A DNA stretch of 64,000 nucleotides from contig JAOANU010000009.1 in assembly GCA_034387635.1 (NCBI GenBank), forward strand, positions 857,198 to 921,197, given 5' to 3'. The notes beneath the pieces were generated by a model that searched no databases, was not told the DNA's origin, and was given only the letters and a program-made list of their open reading frames with translations. Positions 1-11,944 of this stretch are shown piece after piece. A program made the position numbers and the translations under genes. Source of the DNA: Rhodosporidiobolus odoratus (lineage: Eukaryota > Basidiomycota > Microbotryomycetes > Sporidiobolales > Sporidiobolaceae). Positions within the stretch are counted from its first letter, which is position 1; each line of letters starts with the position of its first letter.

Positions 1-526
1 CCTTTTGCCCTACCGATATCAGCAAGGATTGTCCCGCTGCTCGTTTGTCTTTCTCCTCTCCTTTACTCACAACCTCATTGATAGCCCGGTGCTTGCGCCC
101 CCAGTATCCGTGAGCAACTCAAACGGCGACGTAGTAGGTTGCCTTACCTCATGCGGCGCTAACCTCGACGGCAACCAGGCCGACAGTGGGAACTGCTGCT
201 CTGGTTTGCGTGACACGCCCGAGACTTGCCCCAAGAATAAGATCGAATAATATGACACTTTCGAGACGGCTTGCCCAGATGCTTATGCCTATGCTTGTAC
301 GCGGTTACTTTCCTTTCTTTGGAGCAGCGCAAAGGCGAGAGAAGGCTCACCGTGAACCGGGTTTTTTCCCCGCCAGAGCAGACGACGATTCTGCCGGTTC
401 CGCCCTCTGGACTTGCACTCAATCCAAGGGAGCTGACTACACTCTCACTTTCTGTAAGCACTCCCTATATACAGACGCGCTGAAGCCCCGACGCGGTTGA
501 CTCGTTTTCCTCTCGCAGGCCCTTGA
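1..526 (+). pseudogene. thaumatin-like protein, 3' part, with in-frame stop
   Basis: This is the C-terminal part of a thaumatin-fold (PR5-like) secreted protein; the 5' end lies outside the window. After splicing (introns about 43-104, 297-381 and 454-518) it reads CPTDISKDCPAA, then NGDVVGCLTSCGANLDGN, NCCSG, TCP, ACPDAYAYAYDD, SALWTC and finally ADYTLTFCP followed by stop at 524-526. The cysteine pattern and the terminal TFCP are typical of fungal thaumatin-like proteins. The family reads ...YYDTF at the point where this copy reads TAA TAT GAC, so codon 248-250 is a stop inside the conserved domain. No GT..AG pair can remove it. Either the gene is dead or the base is a sequencing or allelic variant. 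Family call is firm; pseudogene status is moderate. Confidence 0.72.
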
Positions 527-893
527 ACAATGACTAGCAAATCACAGTAGGGCACGGACAGTTCGCAGCAGACGGATGTGCAATACTCAATTCCTTGACA
601 AACAAGATTGATACTATTGCCATACCGAAAGTGAGCCCTAATTCTCGACAGTTGACCTTCCCAAAACCACTTTTCCCTACGCTTTCTCACCACCCTCTTC
701 CCGCCTTCCACCTTTGCGACGGAGTCCCATACCTCCTCGCTGTTCGAGCGCTGCTCCGAGCCAGAGAATGCATCGTATGTCCCGTATGTCTCGGACAAGG
801 GGGATCAGTCCCGACATGACACTGACCGGGGGGGCTGAACACCATCGGAGCCGGCACGAAAGAAGACTGGGGCACGTATATCGGTTGTTGCTG

Positions 894-1951
894 TTATTGT
901 TGTGGCGGGTCTGGATTATAGTCGTGCACAAACTCCGGGTAGAAGGGATCCAAGTTTTCAGGTACTCGGGAGGAGTCAAAGTCGTCCCCCCCAAGGTTGT
1001 GGAATCACGTCGATGAAAGAAGGATTGGGAGCGGGATAGGACGGAGGATGCGACTGGGAGTGGTAAGGGTTCGTGCTGATCGGCGGTGAATGCGGAGGTA
1101 ACGGGAGAGAATCGGCTGGTGCCTCAGGTTCTACCTTTGGTGGCAATGCGCAATCCGGTGAGCTCGAGTTCACAATCGTCGAGTGCGCAAGACCGACCTC
1201 GGGTATCAAGCGAGAGAGATTCTGCACAGGGTGTAGAGTATGTAACGTCAACGGAGACAACGAAAAGAAAATGAAGCGAGAAGGAAAGGCTAACCATTTG
1301 TGTGAGGATTTCGCTGATGGGAAGCTTTACGAAAGACGATGAACAGTGAACTGAGCGGTAGTACACGGGTGGAGCAGCTCGAGAGGTTCTGAGAAACCTG
1401 TGACCTACCGGAATCTCGCTCATCCGCCTCGTCCTCCACCACCCAGATCACACGCAACGCCTCCATTGGGTTCAACGGATCCCATACGGCGAATAGCAGC
1501 ACACGAAGTCGGTACACGGTTTGTGTTTGGTCAAGCTTGTCCAGGCGGGCGTTCAGATTCGCGCTTGTACGCTGAGGTTGGGATTGCGTCGGCATGACGA
1601 GGTCGGGGAGCTTGTGTTTCTTGATCTAGCGGTACAACAATGTAGCATAAGAGGTAGGGACTTGGGTACAAAGGAGGCGGTCAGACTGACGACCCGTGAA
1701 GTACCGCAAGCCAGTGTCCAGTGTCGTACGGGCGGGACGAGTCGAGGATGTAGACTGTCGATGACAGGCCGGAGGAGGGCATGCGACTTTGAAGTGGGAC
1801 GCCGGAGTATAGTGCTCAATTCGTGGTCGTCTGTGAGAGGGGTGGAGTACAGTATGAGCCAGATTAGACAGCCAGAAGTGAGCGGGAGGAGAAGGGGAAC
1901 AGAGAAGTCGGGATCTGCTTCAACCCGATGAAGTGAATTAATTTCGGACAT
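894..1951 (-). CDS. hypothetical protein with Pro-rich C-terminus
   Basis: I do not recognise the family. The ATG is at 1951-1949 and the first in-frame stop, a TAA, is at 896-894. Good coding stretches are a middle exon rich in charged residues (RLRVLLFAVWDPLNPMEALR, then VVEDEADERDS), an exon ending LPISEILTQM, and a long tail with PPHSPPISTNPYHSQSHPP and DPFYPEFVHDYNPDPPQQ. Introns are clear at about 1343-1400 (GTAGGT..CAG) and 1218-1285; those near the N-terminus are uncertain. The terminal TAA sits inside a run of CAA/CAG codons, and the same frame stays open after it (QQQPIYVPQSSFVPAPMVF), so the protein may once have been longer. It is divergent from DPM2 with about 215 bp between the two starts. 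Confidence 0.45.
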
Positions 1952-2167
1952 CGTCGACCTCACTCAAGGCCTATATTGGACACCTGTAGTCCACCAAATA
2001 CCCCCAATTAGCACACTGATCAGCACTCGCGCTGTTGGAGCACAACATCGACAAGATCGCTTCGACATTTTCGGAGCAGGTATACTGAATATTCTGAATC
2101 GGCGTCGAATGCCCGGCGGTACTGGGGTCACCGAGCGCTTAGGTACGCCCAAAGCTCGATCTGAAGC

Positions 2168-2686
2168 ATGGAGGACCGAACACTTGGCGGTACGCCCTTT
2201 TTCCCCCTCTCGCATTCTCCCTCTTCAACCTGACTTCCGTTTTCTCACAGGCCTCCTCTTGAGCCTTAACATCTGCTTCTTCACCTACTATACCCTATGG
2301 ACCCTAGTCACCGTGCGCGAGTCTCCTCGCCATCTGCCCACCTGCCAATGAAGCGTTCGTCGCCTTGTCTTGCCATGTGCACTCTCGCTAATTCCGTCTG
2401 GCCTTCTTTTGCTCCCTTCCCATTTGCCGCGTATCCCCCGGAATATTTCTGTACCGTCCTTTGAACCAAAATCGTCATCTCCGCCTCACAGCCTCTCCTC
2501 CCCGCCACCTCCCCACTTCTCATCCTCTTCCCCTTTTCGCGAGAATGGGCAGTCCGACTCCCCTGCCTCATCCTCCTCATCGGCCTCTGCTTCGTCGGTA
2601 TGCTCACTGGCCTTGTCATTGTTGAAGCAGCCCAGAGTCAAAGGCGGACGAGCGAGGACGCAAGGCCGGAGAAGAGGAAGGAGTAG
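2168..2686 (+). CDS. DPM2: dolichol-phosphate mannosyltransferase subunit 2
   Basis: DPM2 is the small ER-membrane regulatory subunit of dolichol-phosphate-mannose synthase, which makes the mannose donor for N-glycans, O-mannosylation and GPI anchors; it stabilises DPM1 and DPM3. Three exons, 2168-2189, 2251-2312 and 2492-2686, join in frame to about 92 residues. The N-terminal helix reads FFTYYTLWTLVTP, matching the family's FTYYTxWxxxxPF. It is followed by a loop ending SREWAVRLP and a second helix (LILLIGLCFVGMLTGLVIV) before a charged tail. Two transmembrane segments and the length are normal for the family. The second intron (179 bp) is longer than most here. The ATG gives the only sensible N-terminus. 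Confidence 0.9.
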
Positions 2687-2963
2687 GCTGGACGAGCCTG
2701 TGGCGAGCAGCCACACGCTGACCTCGGTAGGGGTGAGTCGGAGACGCTTGTAAGAGGGAGAATGATGCCCTCATCCAGTAGCTGCTGGAGCAAAGCAGGG
2801 TTCCCGAAGCCTCGCGACAACCACGCAAAAACGCTTATGCAACTCGAGAGAAGCGTTCATAACGAGGCTTACTTGCAGAATCTAAGGATAATGCCAACAA
2901 CAGAAGACGACAAAGAAGAAAACTAAGTCCTGATATCCTGATCGACCTGTACAATCCGAAAAT

Positions 2964-5900
2964 CTAGAGGTAAACGACACGAAGGCGCAACGCTCCAAAC
3001 GCAGCAAGTCGCCACAAGACGACAAGGGCCAGTAGGATACCGAGAAATTTGCCTGCGTAGGGAAGGATCGAATCAGTTCCGTTCTGCACGTTGAGAAAGG
3101 TCACGGCGAGGTAGCGTACCAGTATCACCATGAGGTAAGCCGAAAGTGTCTAGCACTTCTTCGCCCGTTGAGTACGGGCAAGCCCCAGAGGCGACGTCCG
3201 CCTCGGAGCAGTCGAAGCGTAAGCCTGGATACAGAGTAGACCCAAGAAGTGGACAGAAGGGAATCCGAGGACGATCAGCACCTGAGAGGGAAGCATAAGA
3301 CTCTTCGCGGACTGAGGCGTACCTCGCATCTCGTTAATGATGGTGACGTAGCTCTGAGGCTTCATTGGGCTGATCTGCAAAGGGGCAAGCGGAATTAGCG
3401 CATGCGACGGAGGGCGAACCCAAGCGAACCAATTGAGGGAGAAGCTTACCCAGCCGATAACTTCCAAATAGAAATCGAGCGACACGCTGATGATGCCGTT
3501 GAGTTGGGCGAGCATAGTGAGACCGGCGGAGACGAGCGAGATAGCCAGTCCGCCGCTGTTGGTGAAGCTCGAAAAGACGATCTGCGAGTGCGCGAGCGCA
3601 GCACAAGGTGGTCAGGCAAGGTCGTTCCGACACGACATCTAGTGGGACACGCTTACTCCGATACTCTCACCGCAAGAGATGAGCGCGAAGGATGAGATCC
3701 AGAACTCTATAAAGATGCGAGCCGAGTGTTGCAGATTCATTCCGAAAGTGAAGATGAGCGACCAGAGCTGTACAACAAGGTCTCATATCAGCTGAGCACG
3801 ATCTAGCTGGCTCGAAGGAAAGACGCACAAGAGACGAGACCAGAGAGACCGCTGTCTCTTGCAGCGTATAGGCGAGGATGAAGGTGGCAGCTGAATGGCG
3901 AGCGCTAGTTCTCCACTCATGGAAAAAGAGATTCTTTTCAAAGAAGAAGATGGAGATGCAGCCGAGCATGCCCTGCACGAGATTGCCATGTTAGTCTGAA
4001 GCCAGCCGACGTGGATTGACGGCGTGGATTGGGAGCGTACGACGAAGGGGAGAGCTGAAGGACATGCGGAGGAAGATTAGCGCTATGCAGGGCGAAGACA
4101 CCACGAGGGAAGGGAGACAGGTGGCAAAACCTGGAAGAAAGCGCACCAGTAGTTTCCTGAATAAGACCTACCCGATCCTGAGCAGTCGACGGTCCATACC
4201 CAAGTCGAAGGAAGAAAAGCCAGAAAAGTAGGGCAAGGAAAGGAGGATTGAGGAGACGAGCGAAGAAAATGTCGGGCTGTCGACGCAGGTTGCGGAAAGA
4301 GCGTCCGAGGACAGTCGGAAGGGCTTGGAGAAAGGGCGCCGGGCGCTTGCTTTCGGGGACATCGATGGCAGGGAGATTAGTTTGAGCTGTTTTTGGCGCC
4401 GAGGGGACTCGTTGCGCCTCGACGACCTTCGAGATCCGCTCATAGCTGCGTTCCTCAGCTGCAGGCGAGCTGTAGTCAACGGAAACTGTGTCGAGCACGA
4501 AGTCGGCGGGGCTAGCGTGAGACGAAGAGGTCAGTCCAACAATCGCCTCGAGTAAGCCGGAGTAGAGCCAGGAGGACAGGCAGCCGACTTACTTGAAGTT
4601 CTTTGGGCACGTTTCCCCAACCGCCTCGAAAGCTCCCAGAATCCCCGGAGTTGGACCGCTGTAAGCGCACCGACCGCCCTTGACGAGAAGGTGCACATTG
4701 TTAAACATGCTCCAAAGCTCACTTCGCGGCTGATGAATCGACAAGATGACGGTCCTGCCTGTTGCTGCGAGGTTATTGAGTTCTTGCATCACCGATTGGG
4801 CGGTGAAGGCGTCGAGGCCTGTTCGGCAGAAGCGTCAGTACATACACACGAGCAGGAAGAGGGTCGAGTGACGTACCAGAAAGCGGCTCATCAAGCAAGA
4901 GTACGGGCGGGTCGGACAGGAGCTCCACAGCGAGCGACAACCGCCTCTTTTCGCCACCGCTGATACCCTTGACAAGCTGCATGTCATATGAAATCGACGG
5001 ACCGCGTCACTTTCAGCTACCCAGCAGTGAGGCGCACCGCAGAGCAGCGAAGGCTGTGGGCAGGCAGAGCCAAAGAAGAAGTAGAGAAGACGCACCTCGC
5101 CCCCGACAAGGTTATCAGCGCAAACCCTCAGCCCCAACATCCTCAACACCTCCTCCGCCCTCGCATCACATTCAGCCGAACTCCGACCCCTCAGCCTTAA
5201 TCTCGCGGCATACTGCAAAGTCTCCCGAACAGTAAGGGCAGGAAGGTGGTACGCGTCCTCCTGTTCGACAAAAGCTACAGTAGAGGCGGCGGCTTGGGGA
5301 TCGAGCGGAGAGTCGTTGAGCAAAATGGCGCCACTGGACTTGAAGGCTGAGAAGGCGCCGGACTTGATCCGCCCGCCGAGGAGCTGGAGGAGGGAAGATT
5401 TGCCGGACTGTCGAGCGCAGAACGTTAGCGAGGGGTAAGGCAGGCCGGAAGATAAGACGACGTACACCTGAAGGTCCCATAATAGCGCTGACCTCCCCCG
5501 CAGGAAACCGAGCGTCCATTCCCTCCAGAATGATTTTCTCCTGCGCGCTACTCTTCCAGGGCGACTTCTTTCGCACAGTTAAGTGCAAATCCTGAACGAC
5601 CAGATCCACCCTAGTCGGGTTGCGCTTCTCCTTCTCCATGACGACCACCTCAGGCCTAGCTCGTTCCGCTGCCTCGAGTGCAGTGGCGTGCTTAACGCCT
5701 CCTGGGTGAGAGAAGGCGAGAAGTAAAGTAGCGAGAGTGTAGGTGACGATTCCGAAAGCGAGTAGGCCGATGGGGAAAACCCAGAGCGGAGTCGACAGGT
5801 GAAGCTTGAGGCCGACGAGAACTTGCTGGCCATCGCACTGGTTCAGGGCGGAGCCGGTGACGCCTGTACAGGCGAAAGTGCTGCGACACGAGCATCAGCG

Positions 5901-8468
5901 CGGCTTTATGAAGAACGGACACAGGCATACTGGCAGGAACCGGTGGTAAGGAAGAGGTAAACTACGACTTACCGGTCGGCGAACTGCAAACGGGAGATCC
6001 AGTTAAAGCCTATGCAGAGTTGGACAGAGCGTCAGTGTGAGGGTCATGTCGAATTGGATCCTGAGCTAGCGGTACGATGGGGGCGTACCATAGAAGTACG
6101 GGCTCAAGTAGCGGATCCAGGCAATGTAGCCTGGAAGGGAGGTGATGAGGTAACCAGCGCTGAGGTAGAACGGGATCGAGAAGCCTGAGCGTGGCGAAAG
6201 GCGAGGTAAGCCCCGACAGCACATTGTGATCTGCGGAAGAAGCACGTGCCGTTCGCGAGTAGCGACGCCTGCGCAAAGCTGCGGTTGATGCTTGCGGCAA
6301 AGAGTGCATAGCCCCAGCTGGCTTGTTGCTGCATGATACACTGCACGAGGTAGGACATCAGCAGATGCGCCCTCGACAGGCAGAAGGATCACGACCCACC
6401 TGGGCGATGAAGCTCAGGAGGTTCTTCGCTACAGAGTCGCGACGGAAGCCGGTCATGAAGTAGGAGATGATAGCGTAGAGGGTCTGTCCAGGAAAGATGG
6501 CAAAAGTTGACAGTCATTTCGACCGAAAAACGCAGATGGGGCGCGGGCGTCATTATGGAAGAAAAGGAGATGCAGGGAATGAGAGGGAAACGCACCGGAA
6601 AAATCACGTTAGCCGGTAGATACGCAGTGAATAGCGCCAGTACCCACGGTACAGTCGAGTAAAGCTGATCTTCACGCTCGCGGTCGAAGATGACCAATTC
6701 CGTTTCGCAAAGAATGAAGACGGCGACAATGATGGAAAGGTAGAACATGGCTGGTCCACTTCCAAAGTAGATGACTGTCTTCAAGCTTTGGATGCCGGAG
6801 GGTGTTTCGGGTGGGTTGAGGAAGACAAGACCTTGGACGACGCCGATGCTGCAGATCAAGAAGCAAGGGTCAACCCCCAGTTCAGGTTGAAGCGTGAGGC
6901 TGAACGTACATGACAGCCTGAAGGAAGAATCCCATGAGCTGCGCGCGGTTGCGCATGACGTTGATCGAGCCCCGGCGCGACAGCAAAAGGGTCTGCTGCA
7001 AAAAGGTCGCTCGTTTCGTCGCACCGTCCTCTTCCTGCTCTACTTCCGCCCTCTTTGTCGGCGCCGCCGATAGACCTTGTTCAACATCGTGATCTGCCGG
7101 TGAAGGTGTCCTTTGATCTCCAGCAGACGGTGAAGGCGTCCTTTGATCTCTAGCAGACGTTGCTTCTCTGGAGCCTTTCTCTTCCTCCACCGGCGACGCT
7201 CTCGTCTCGCCCGCCTTCTCCCTCGACGCCTCCCCAGCTGCCCTCGCGTTGCCACCAGTCTTCTCTGGTTGTCCCTTCCAAGCAGCGATAAGTTTACCGA
7301 CCCGACGAGCCGTCTCCGCCTCCGCCTCATCACTCCGACTATCAACCGACGAAATGTCGATTGCAAAATCGAGAGGATTCGTATGCTGAGGTGAGTCGTA
7401 GCCGAGTTTCGAAAAATGAGGGAGCATCCCAGCTCGGGTACCAGAGTAGACGACGTCCCCTCGGGAGAGTAGACAGACAGAGTTGAAGACGGGGAAGAGG
7501 TCGGAGCGAGGTTGGTGGATGCTGAGGATGATGGTTCGGCCGCGTTGAGCGAGGCGTTTGAGGGTGCGGAGGAGTTGAAACGAGGTGAAGGCGTCTAGAC
7601 CAGTTGTTGGCTCGTCGAGGAGCAAAACCGAGGGAAGGGTAACGAGGACGCAGCCGATTGAGAGTCGCCGTCGCTCGCCGCCTGAGATTCCCTTTTTTGC
7701 TAGTCCCCCTCCGATCGTGACCTCCGCGACATCGCGCAAACCCAACTCTTCGAGAGTTTGCTCGACGATGGCATTCCGTGTCGAAGTAGAGACGGTTCGA
7801 GGCAGACGAAGGGCGGCGGCGAAGGTGAGAGTTTCTCGCACTGTAAGGTGAGGAAGGAGGTCGTCGGTCTGTCGAACGAAGCCTAGTGTCTTCCTGGCCT
7901 GTCGAGGTGAGAGAGACGGGGAAGAGTAGTTGATCGAGCCGGAGGAAAGCTCGAGGTCTGCCGCTCGTCCGGCGATGGCGTTGAGCAGAGTCGCTACAGG
8001 ATAGAACGAGTCAACGCAATCAGCCTGTGAGCGCCGAAGGAGGTGGAACGGGCGAAGAAAACTGCATAAAGAAAGATCAGAGAAAAGCAAGAGAAAAGCG
8101 ACGACCTACTCTTGCCGCTACCAGATCCGCCAATGCTGTAAGACAAGCGATCAGCACAACGCTTCGAGACCAGGGTAGACTTGGCCATACATAGCCAATA
8201 CCTCTCCCGGCTGCGCCCTCAAGCCCACACCTCTCACCAATTCCTTCGGCACCCCCTCTGACCTTCGCTGGAGACGCCGTTGAACCCAGCGAGGTACTCT
8301 GATCGGTAAAGCTAAGGGGATGACCCATTGCGGTACTGGGGCTTGGATCGACAGGTGGTAGACTTGAACGGCGATCGGCGGCGGAGGAGGCAGTTGAGAG
8401 AGAAGGGACGAGTCGCCGCGGTCTTGAGGGGAGGGTGTAGCATCAGCCGGGTCTATCGACTCTTCCAT
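2964..8468 (-). CDS. full-size ABCG-type ABC transporter
   Basis: This is an integral membrane ATP-driven exporter with the order NBD1-TMD1-NBD2-TMD2. NBD1: Walker A GGSGSGKT (split by an intron), signature [12 protein letters not shown], Walker [16 protein letters not shown]-loop [12 protein letters not shown]2: Walker A GPSGSGKSS, Q-loop EQED, signature [12 protein letters not shown], Walker [16 protein letters not shown]-loop [10 protein letters not shown]. Both catalytic sites look intact. Each TMD has about six hydrophobic segments, and the C-terminus shows the white/ABCG pattern [12 protein letters not shown] before a last helix. The open frame between TMD1 and NBD2 (about 5170-5830) shows it is one polypeptide. 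There are many small introns, including a 14-nt exon at 4041-4054. The NBD1-TMD1 linker carries a doubled DQRTPSP decapeptide. An upstream ATG at 8594 is also open. The substrate cannot be told from sequence. Confidence 0.88.
4041..4054 (-). other. 14-nt micro-exon of the ABC transporter
   Basis: Fourteen bases lie between a consensus acceptor (TTCAG) and donor (GTACGC). With one base carried over from the previous exon they encode ALPFV, which joins RVGLIQETT to [17 protein letters not shown]. This gives the expected start of TMD2 in frame (1+14=15 nt). Skipping the exon would shift the frame. Confidence 0.6.
7099..7158. repeat. two tandem 30-bp units in the ABC transporter linker
   Basis: The blocks 7099-7128 and 7129-7158 are nearly identical (two differences seen) and in frame. 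They encode two copies of a DQRTPSP-containing decapeptide in the cytoplasmic linker after NBD1. The serine/threonine-proline content suggests a phosphorylatable, length-variable spacer. Confidence 0.8.
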
Positions 8469-8743
8469 GGCGGTAGACAAGATATATGATGAGCAATGAG
8501 CCGGGCGATTCTTGTGATGACACCGGATCCGGCCATCTTCCGCGGCTCGAATAAATGCGAAGTAAGCCAGAGCATCTGCAGCCAAGCAGCGCATCGACTC
8601 GTACTAGCGCCGCTCGCAAACAGGCTCGAGGAAGACCGCAAAAAACCCAATTGCAATATATATACATACCCCAAGAAAAGTGCAAATCCACCCTGTCTCG
8701 ATCCCCTTGAACCCTTTCATTCACTCGCCGTCTTGTAGCAGCT

Positions 8744-11700
8744 CTACTGCTCGACCTTCTTCCCCCTAACCGCATTGAACCCCCTCTTGATCCATCCCCC
8801 ACCCGCCGCCTTCTTAGCCTCCACCTCCCTCTGCACTTCTTCCTCGAGTTCATCGGCATCGAGTTGACCACCGACGGCGTACTGCATTCCCGGAACCCAA
8901 GGCGAGTCAGCAGCTGTTGCAGCCCGCGGGGGACATGGGAATGTGAGGGAAGGGAATTTTTGGTTGAGAAGGTCCGACTCGTTTTGACTGAGTGTAAGAG
9001 GGAGAGAAGAGGGAACGCACCCAGACGACGGTGAGCATGCCAATTAGGGCGGTGAGAACGCAACCTGCCAGTACGCCCTTGGCTTTCGGAGTCCATCCGG
9101 TGATGTGAGCCTGAAGGCGAGGCGGGCGAAGTGAAGTGACAGTTGCAGTCGAGGGATGGTCGGTTCAACAGGGGCAGAAAGGGAAAAAGAGAACACCCAC
9201 GGTCAGCATCAGTCCAAGACGCGACAGTAGGAAAGAGCAGCAGCTCCCACTCACCTGATCCCTCGGCCCACTCGCCGCTCCGCTCAAATCCGTCGTCGAC
9301 ATCTTACCCGCCGCATTCCCCGTGTAGGAAATCCCCAGATCACTGCATTGATCCTTGATCGACTGGGGGAGGGTGAGCGATTGTTGGGCCTGTGAAGTGA
9401 GAGAAGACGGGAACGGGCTCACAAGGTCAGTAAGGAAAGCGTGAAGGCGGGTGGGGCGAAAGGAGACGAGATGACGCACCCCGAGCGGATCCTCCATAAA
9501 CACAACCGCCAACCCCGCTTCCATGTGCCACTGAATATGACAGTGGAAAATCCACGCTCCGGGGTTGTCGGCTCGCCAGGCAAGGTTGACGGCTCCACCA
9601 GCGGGGACGACGATCGTATCCCTCCTCATTGGGTTGGTGGCGCCGAGGGTGTGAGGAGGGTTGAGAGTGGGGTCGGACGAGGTCACGTCGGTCGCGTCTG
9701 TCAATGCCAGAGAGATGAAAACGGCGCATCGGCGAGAACGCGGGAGTCAGCATTTGTTGACGGTAGAGTGGACAGGACACGCACAACGAGTGATCTGGAA
9801 AGTGTGTCTGTGAGCGGATGAACCTGATTAGTCTCGGCAATCAGATAATTCGAGTTTCGCAAGGGCAAGAAAGAAAAAAGGACGCACCCATGCAAATGAA
9901 ACGGATGAGCGTTGGCATCAAAGTTGATCACCATAAGATCCATGACATCCCCCTTACTAAGCACCTGACCGGCGGTTTGTTTCCCATAAACTTGGGTATT
10001 GAGCGAGTCGTTGCCCATGGAGAGCATGGTCATGAGGGAGGGGGTTTCGGGCATTACGTAGGTGATGTTGTCTGCGCGCGCGGAATACTGGAGGAGGTCA
10101 GAATAGGCGAGATTGCGGAAGGCCGGAGAGGAACTCACCAAACATGGAAGCGCGGTTGACACCGTTGTCTGCACAAACAAGAATCGGAAGAAACAGGTCA
10201 GTCACCTCGTCCGTTTAGCACACATAATGGACAGAAGAGCCCGACGCACCGTACGCATCAAACCAAACGTCGAGCTCTAGCGACTGAGTCGGGGTGAATT
10301 GTTCAAGGGCTTCGACAGGAACCATGAGGTGGTCCTGCATCAAGCCGAGCTCGTTGCGGACATCTTCGGCAGCGACGGGGTTGCCTTGGCCGTACGAGAT
10401 GGTCGAGGTGTAGTCTAGACGAAAGAGACGAGGTCAGCATCGTCACCCCCATGCTGACGGTAGGCCAAACTGAGGAACGCGAAGAAAAAAGGAAGGGAAG
10501 GAAAGAAAGAAAGAAACGCACTAAGCTGCAAATCCTCGGGCACAGTATCAAACATACTCGAATCAAAGTTGGCATGAATCAAAAAGTTTTCGTTCGTGTC
10601 GTTCCGAGCCGTGACCAGCACTGAATAGCGTTGCGCGACCGACAGAGTGAGGTAGTCGACGGGGAACTCTTCGGTGCTGATCCCGTCTGCTTCGATGACG
10701 CGCATATCGTGGCCGTCGAGCCAGAAGTAGAGCATCGAGAAGATACCGGTGCTGCAAATAGTAAACGACGGAAATATAGAAAGGAAGGCGAAAGGAATCA
10801 GCAGCGGTTTCGAGGATCTTTGCTGCGGACAGGAGGAAGTACTCACTTGATGACGCGAATGCGGTACGTCTTTCCGGCCTCGAAAGGAAGCGAAAGATCG
10901 GTATTGAACTCGGGCGCGTCGTTCGAAGGAAGGTAAGACCCGTTCTGAGCAGCGTAGATGAGCAGCGCGTCAGGGATGGGCTCAGCACCGGTCGGGTTGA
11001 ACTTGTTCATGAACCTATAGCGCGAGATCAGGTCAAAAGGGGAAAAGCAAGGCGCGCATCGGGGAGAAGGAAGAAAAAGGCAGCGCACTGGTTGTTCAGC
11101 TTGGTCGCTCGTTCGTGGTACCAATCACTGACGATGATGGTAAACTCCTCGTCGTACTCATGAGCCTCCTCCGTGGCATGAATGATGAGCGGCGCCCGCA
11201 GACCATCCTGATCTGCACGAAGGAACAATGCAGATCTGCAAATCAGCTCGACTCGATCTGGGCGAGGGGGGCGAGGGGAGCAAGAACGAAGCGTACAGTG
11301 AGCTCCTGTATGCGAGTGCCACCAATACGTTCCATGCTGTTCATCCACCGGAACCTCGTACGTGAGAGACTGCGACTTGGGAATTCCACACTGCGTGACA
11401 CCGGGGGCGCCGTCGTAGTAGTTGCTGCCGTTGAAGTAGATACCTAGGAGCACGGGTACACAACGTCAGCAAGTAGACGGGCGGCGGGGGAGGGACGGAG
11501 AGACGAGGGAGGAAGCGTACCGTGGTGATGTATGGACGAGGGTCCGTCCAAGCTGTTCAAGGCGTGAATCCGTACGGTATCTCCCTGCTTGACGTCGAGA
11601 ATCGGTGGCCTGAGGAAAGGGAACGAGCCCAAGATAAGATCAGCTTACGCTCTCCCCGTGCACTCGTTCCTGGAAGAAGGGGAGCTCACGGCCATGTCCC

Positions 11701-11944
11701 ATTGACACCCACCACGTAACCCTTCTTGAACCCATCCGGTGAAGCTGTAGTGTAGGTGAGGTTGTACCTATAGCGCCAGGAAACGCGAAGATGAGAAAAA
11801 TCAGCTCAAAAGGTGTAATCTGATCGGAAACCCCCCGGCGCGCTAAAAAAAAAAAGGATGGGAAACGTACCACTTCTCGACCAGGTCTGCGGTCACGCAC
11901 CCAGCAAGAGCCACAGCGGCGAGAACTGCTGTCGAAATGCGCAT
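8744..11944 (-). CDS. FET3: plasma-membrane multicopper ferroxidase, Fet3-like
   Basis: Fet3-type proteins oxidise Fe(II) to Fe(III) at the cell surface so that the Ftr1 permease can import it. The ATG at 11944 begins a signal peptide (MRISTAVLAAVALAGCVTA). The three cupredoxin domains carry the copper motifs IHHHG, WWHSHTG, HPFHLHGHTF and HCHIQWHMEAGL. Ferroxidase-specific features are present: SDWYHERATKL (counterpart of yeast Fet3 E185) and HDMRVIEADGI (counterpart of D278). NPTGAEPIPD matches yeast Fet3 closely. A C-terminal transmembrane helix follows (WTPKAKGVLAGCVLTALIGM) and then a short charged tail. About a dozen small introns interrupt it. No FTR1 homologue lies beside it, unlike the common divergent FET3-FTR1 pair. 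A secreted laccase is less likely because of the TM anchor. Confidence 0.88.

Noticed and set aside
1971..2130. Minus-strand frame with evenly spaced cysteines (YTCSENVEAILSMLCSNSA...DYRCPI)
   Set aside because: It lies in the short divergent promoter of DPM2 and has no ATG or upstream exon without overlapping DPM2, so chance is more likely.
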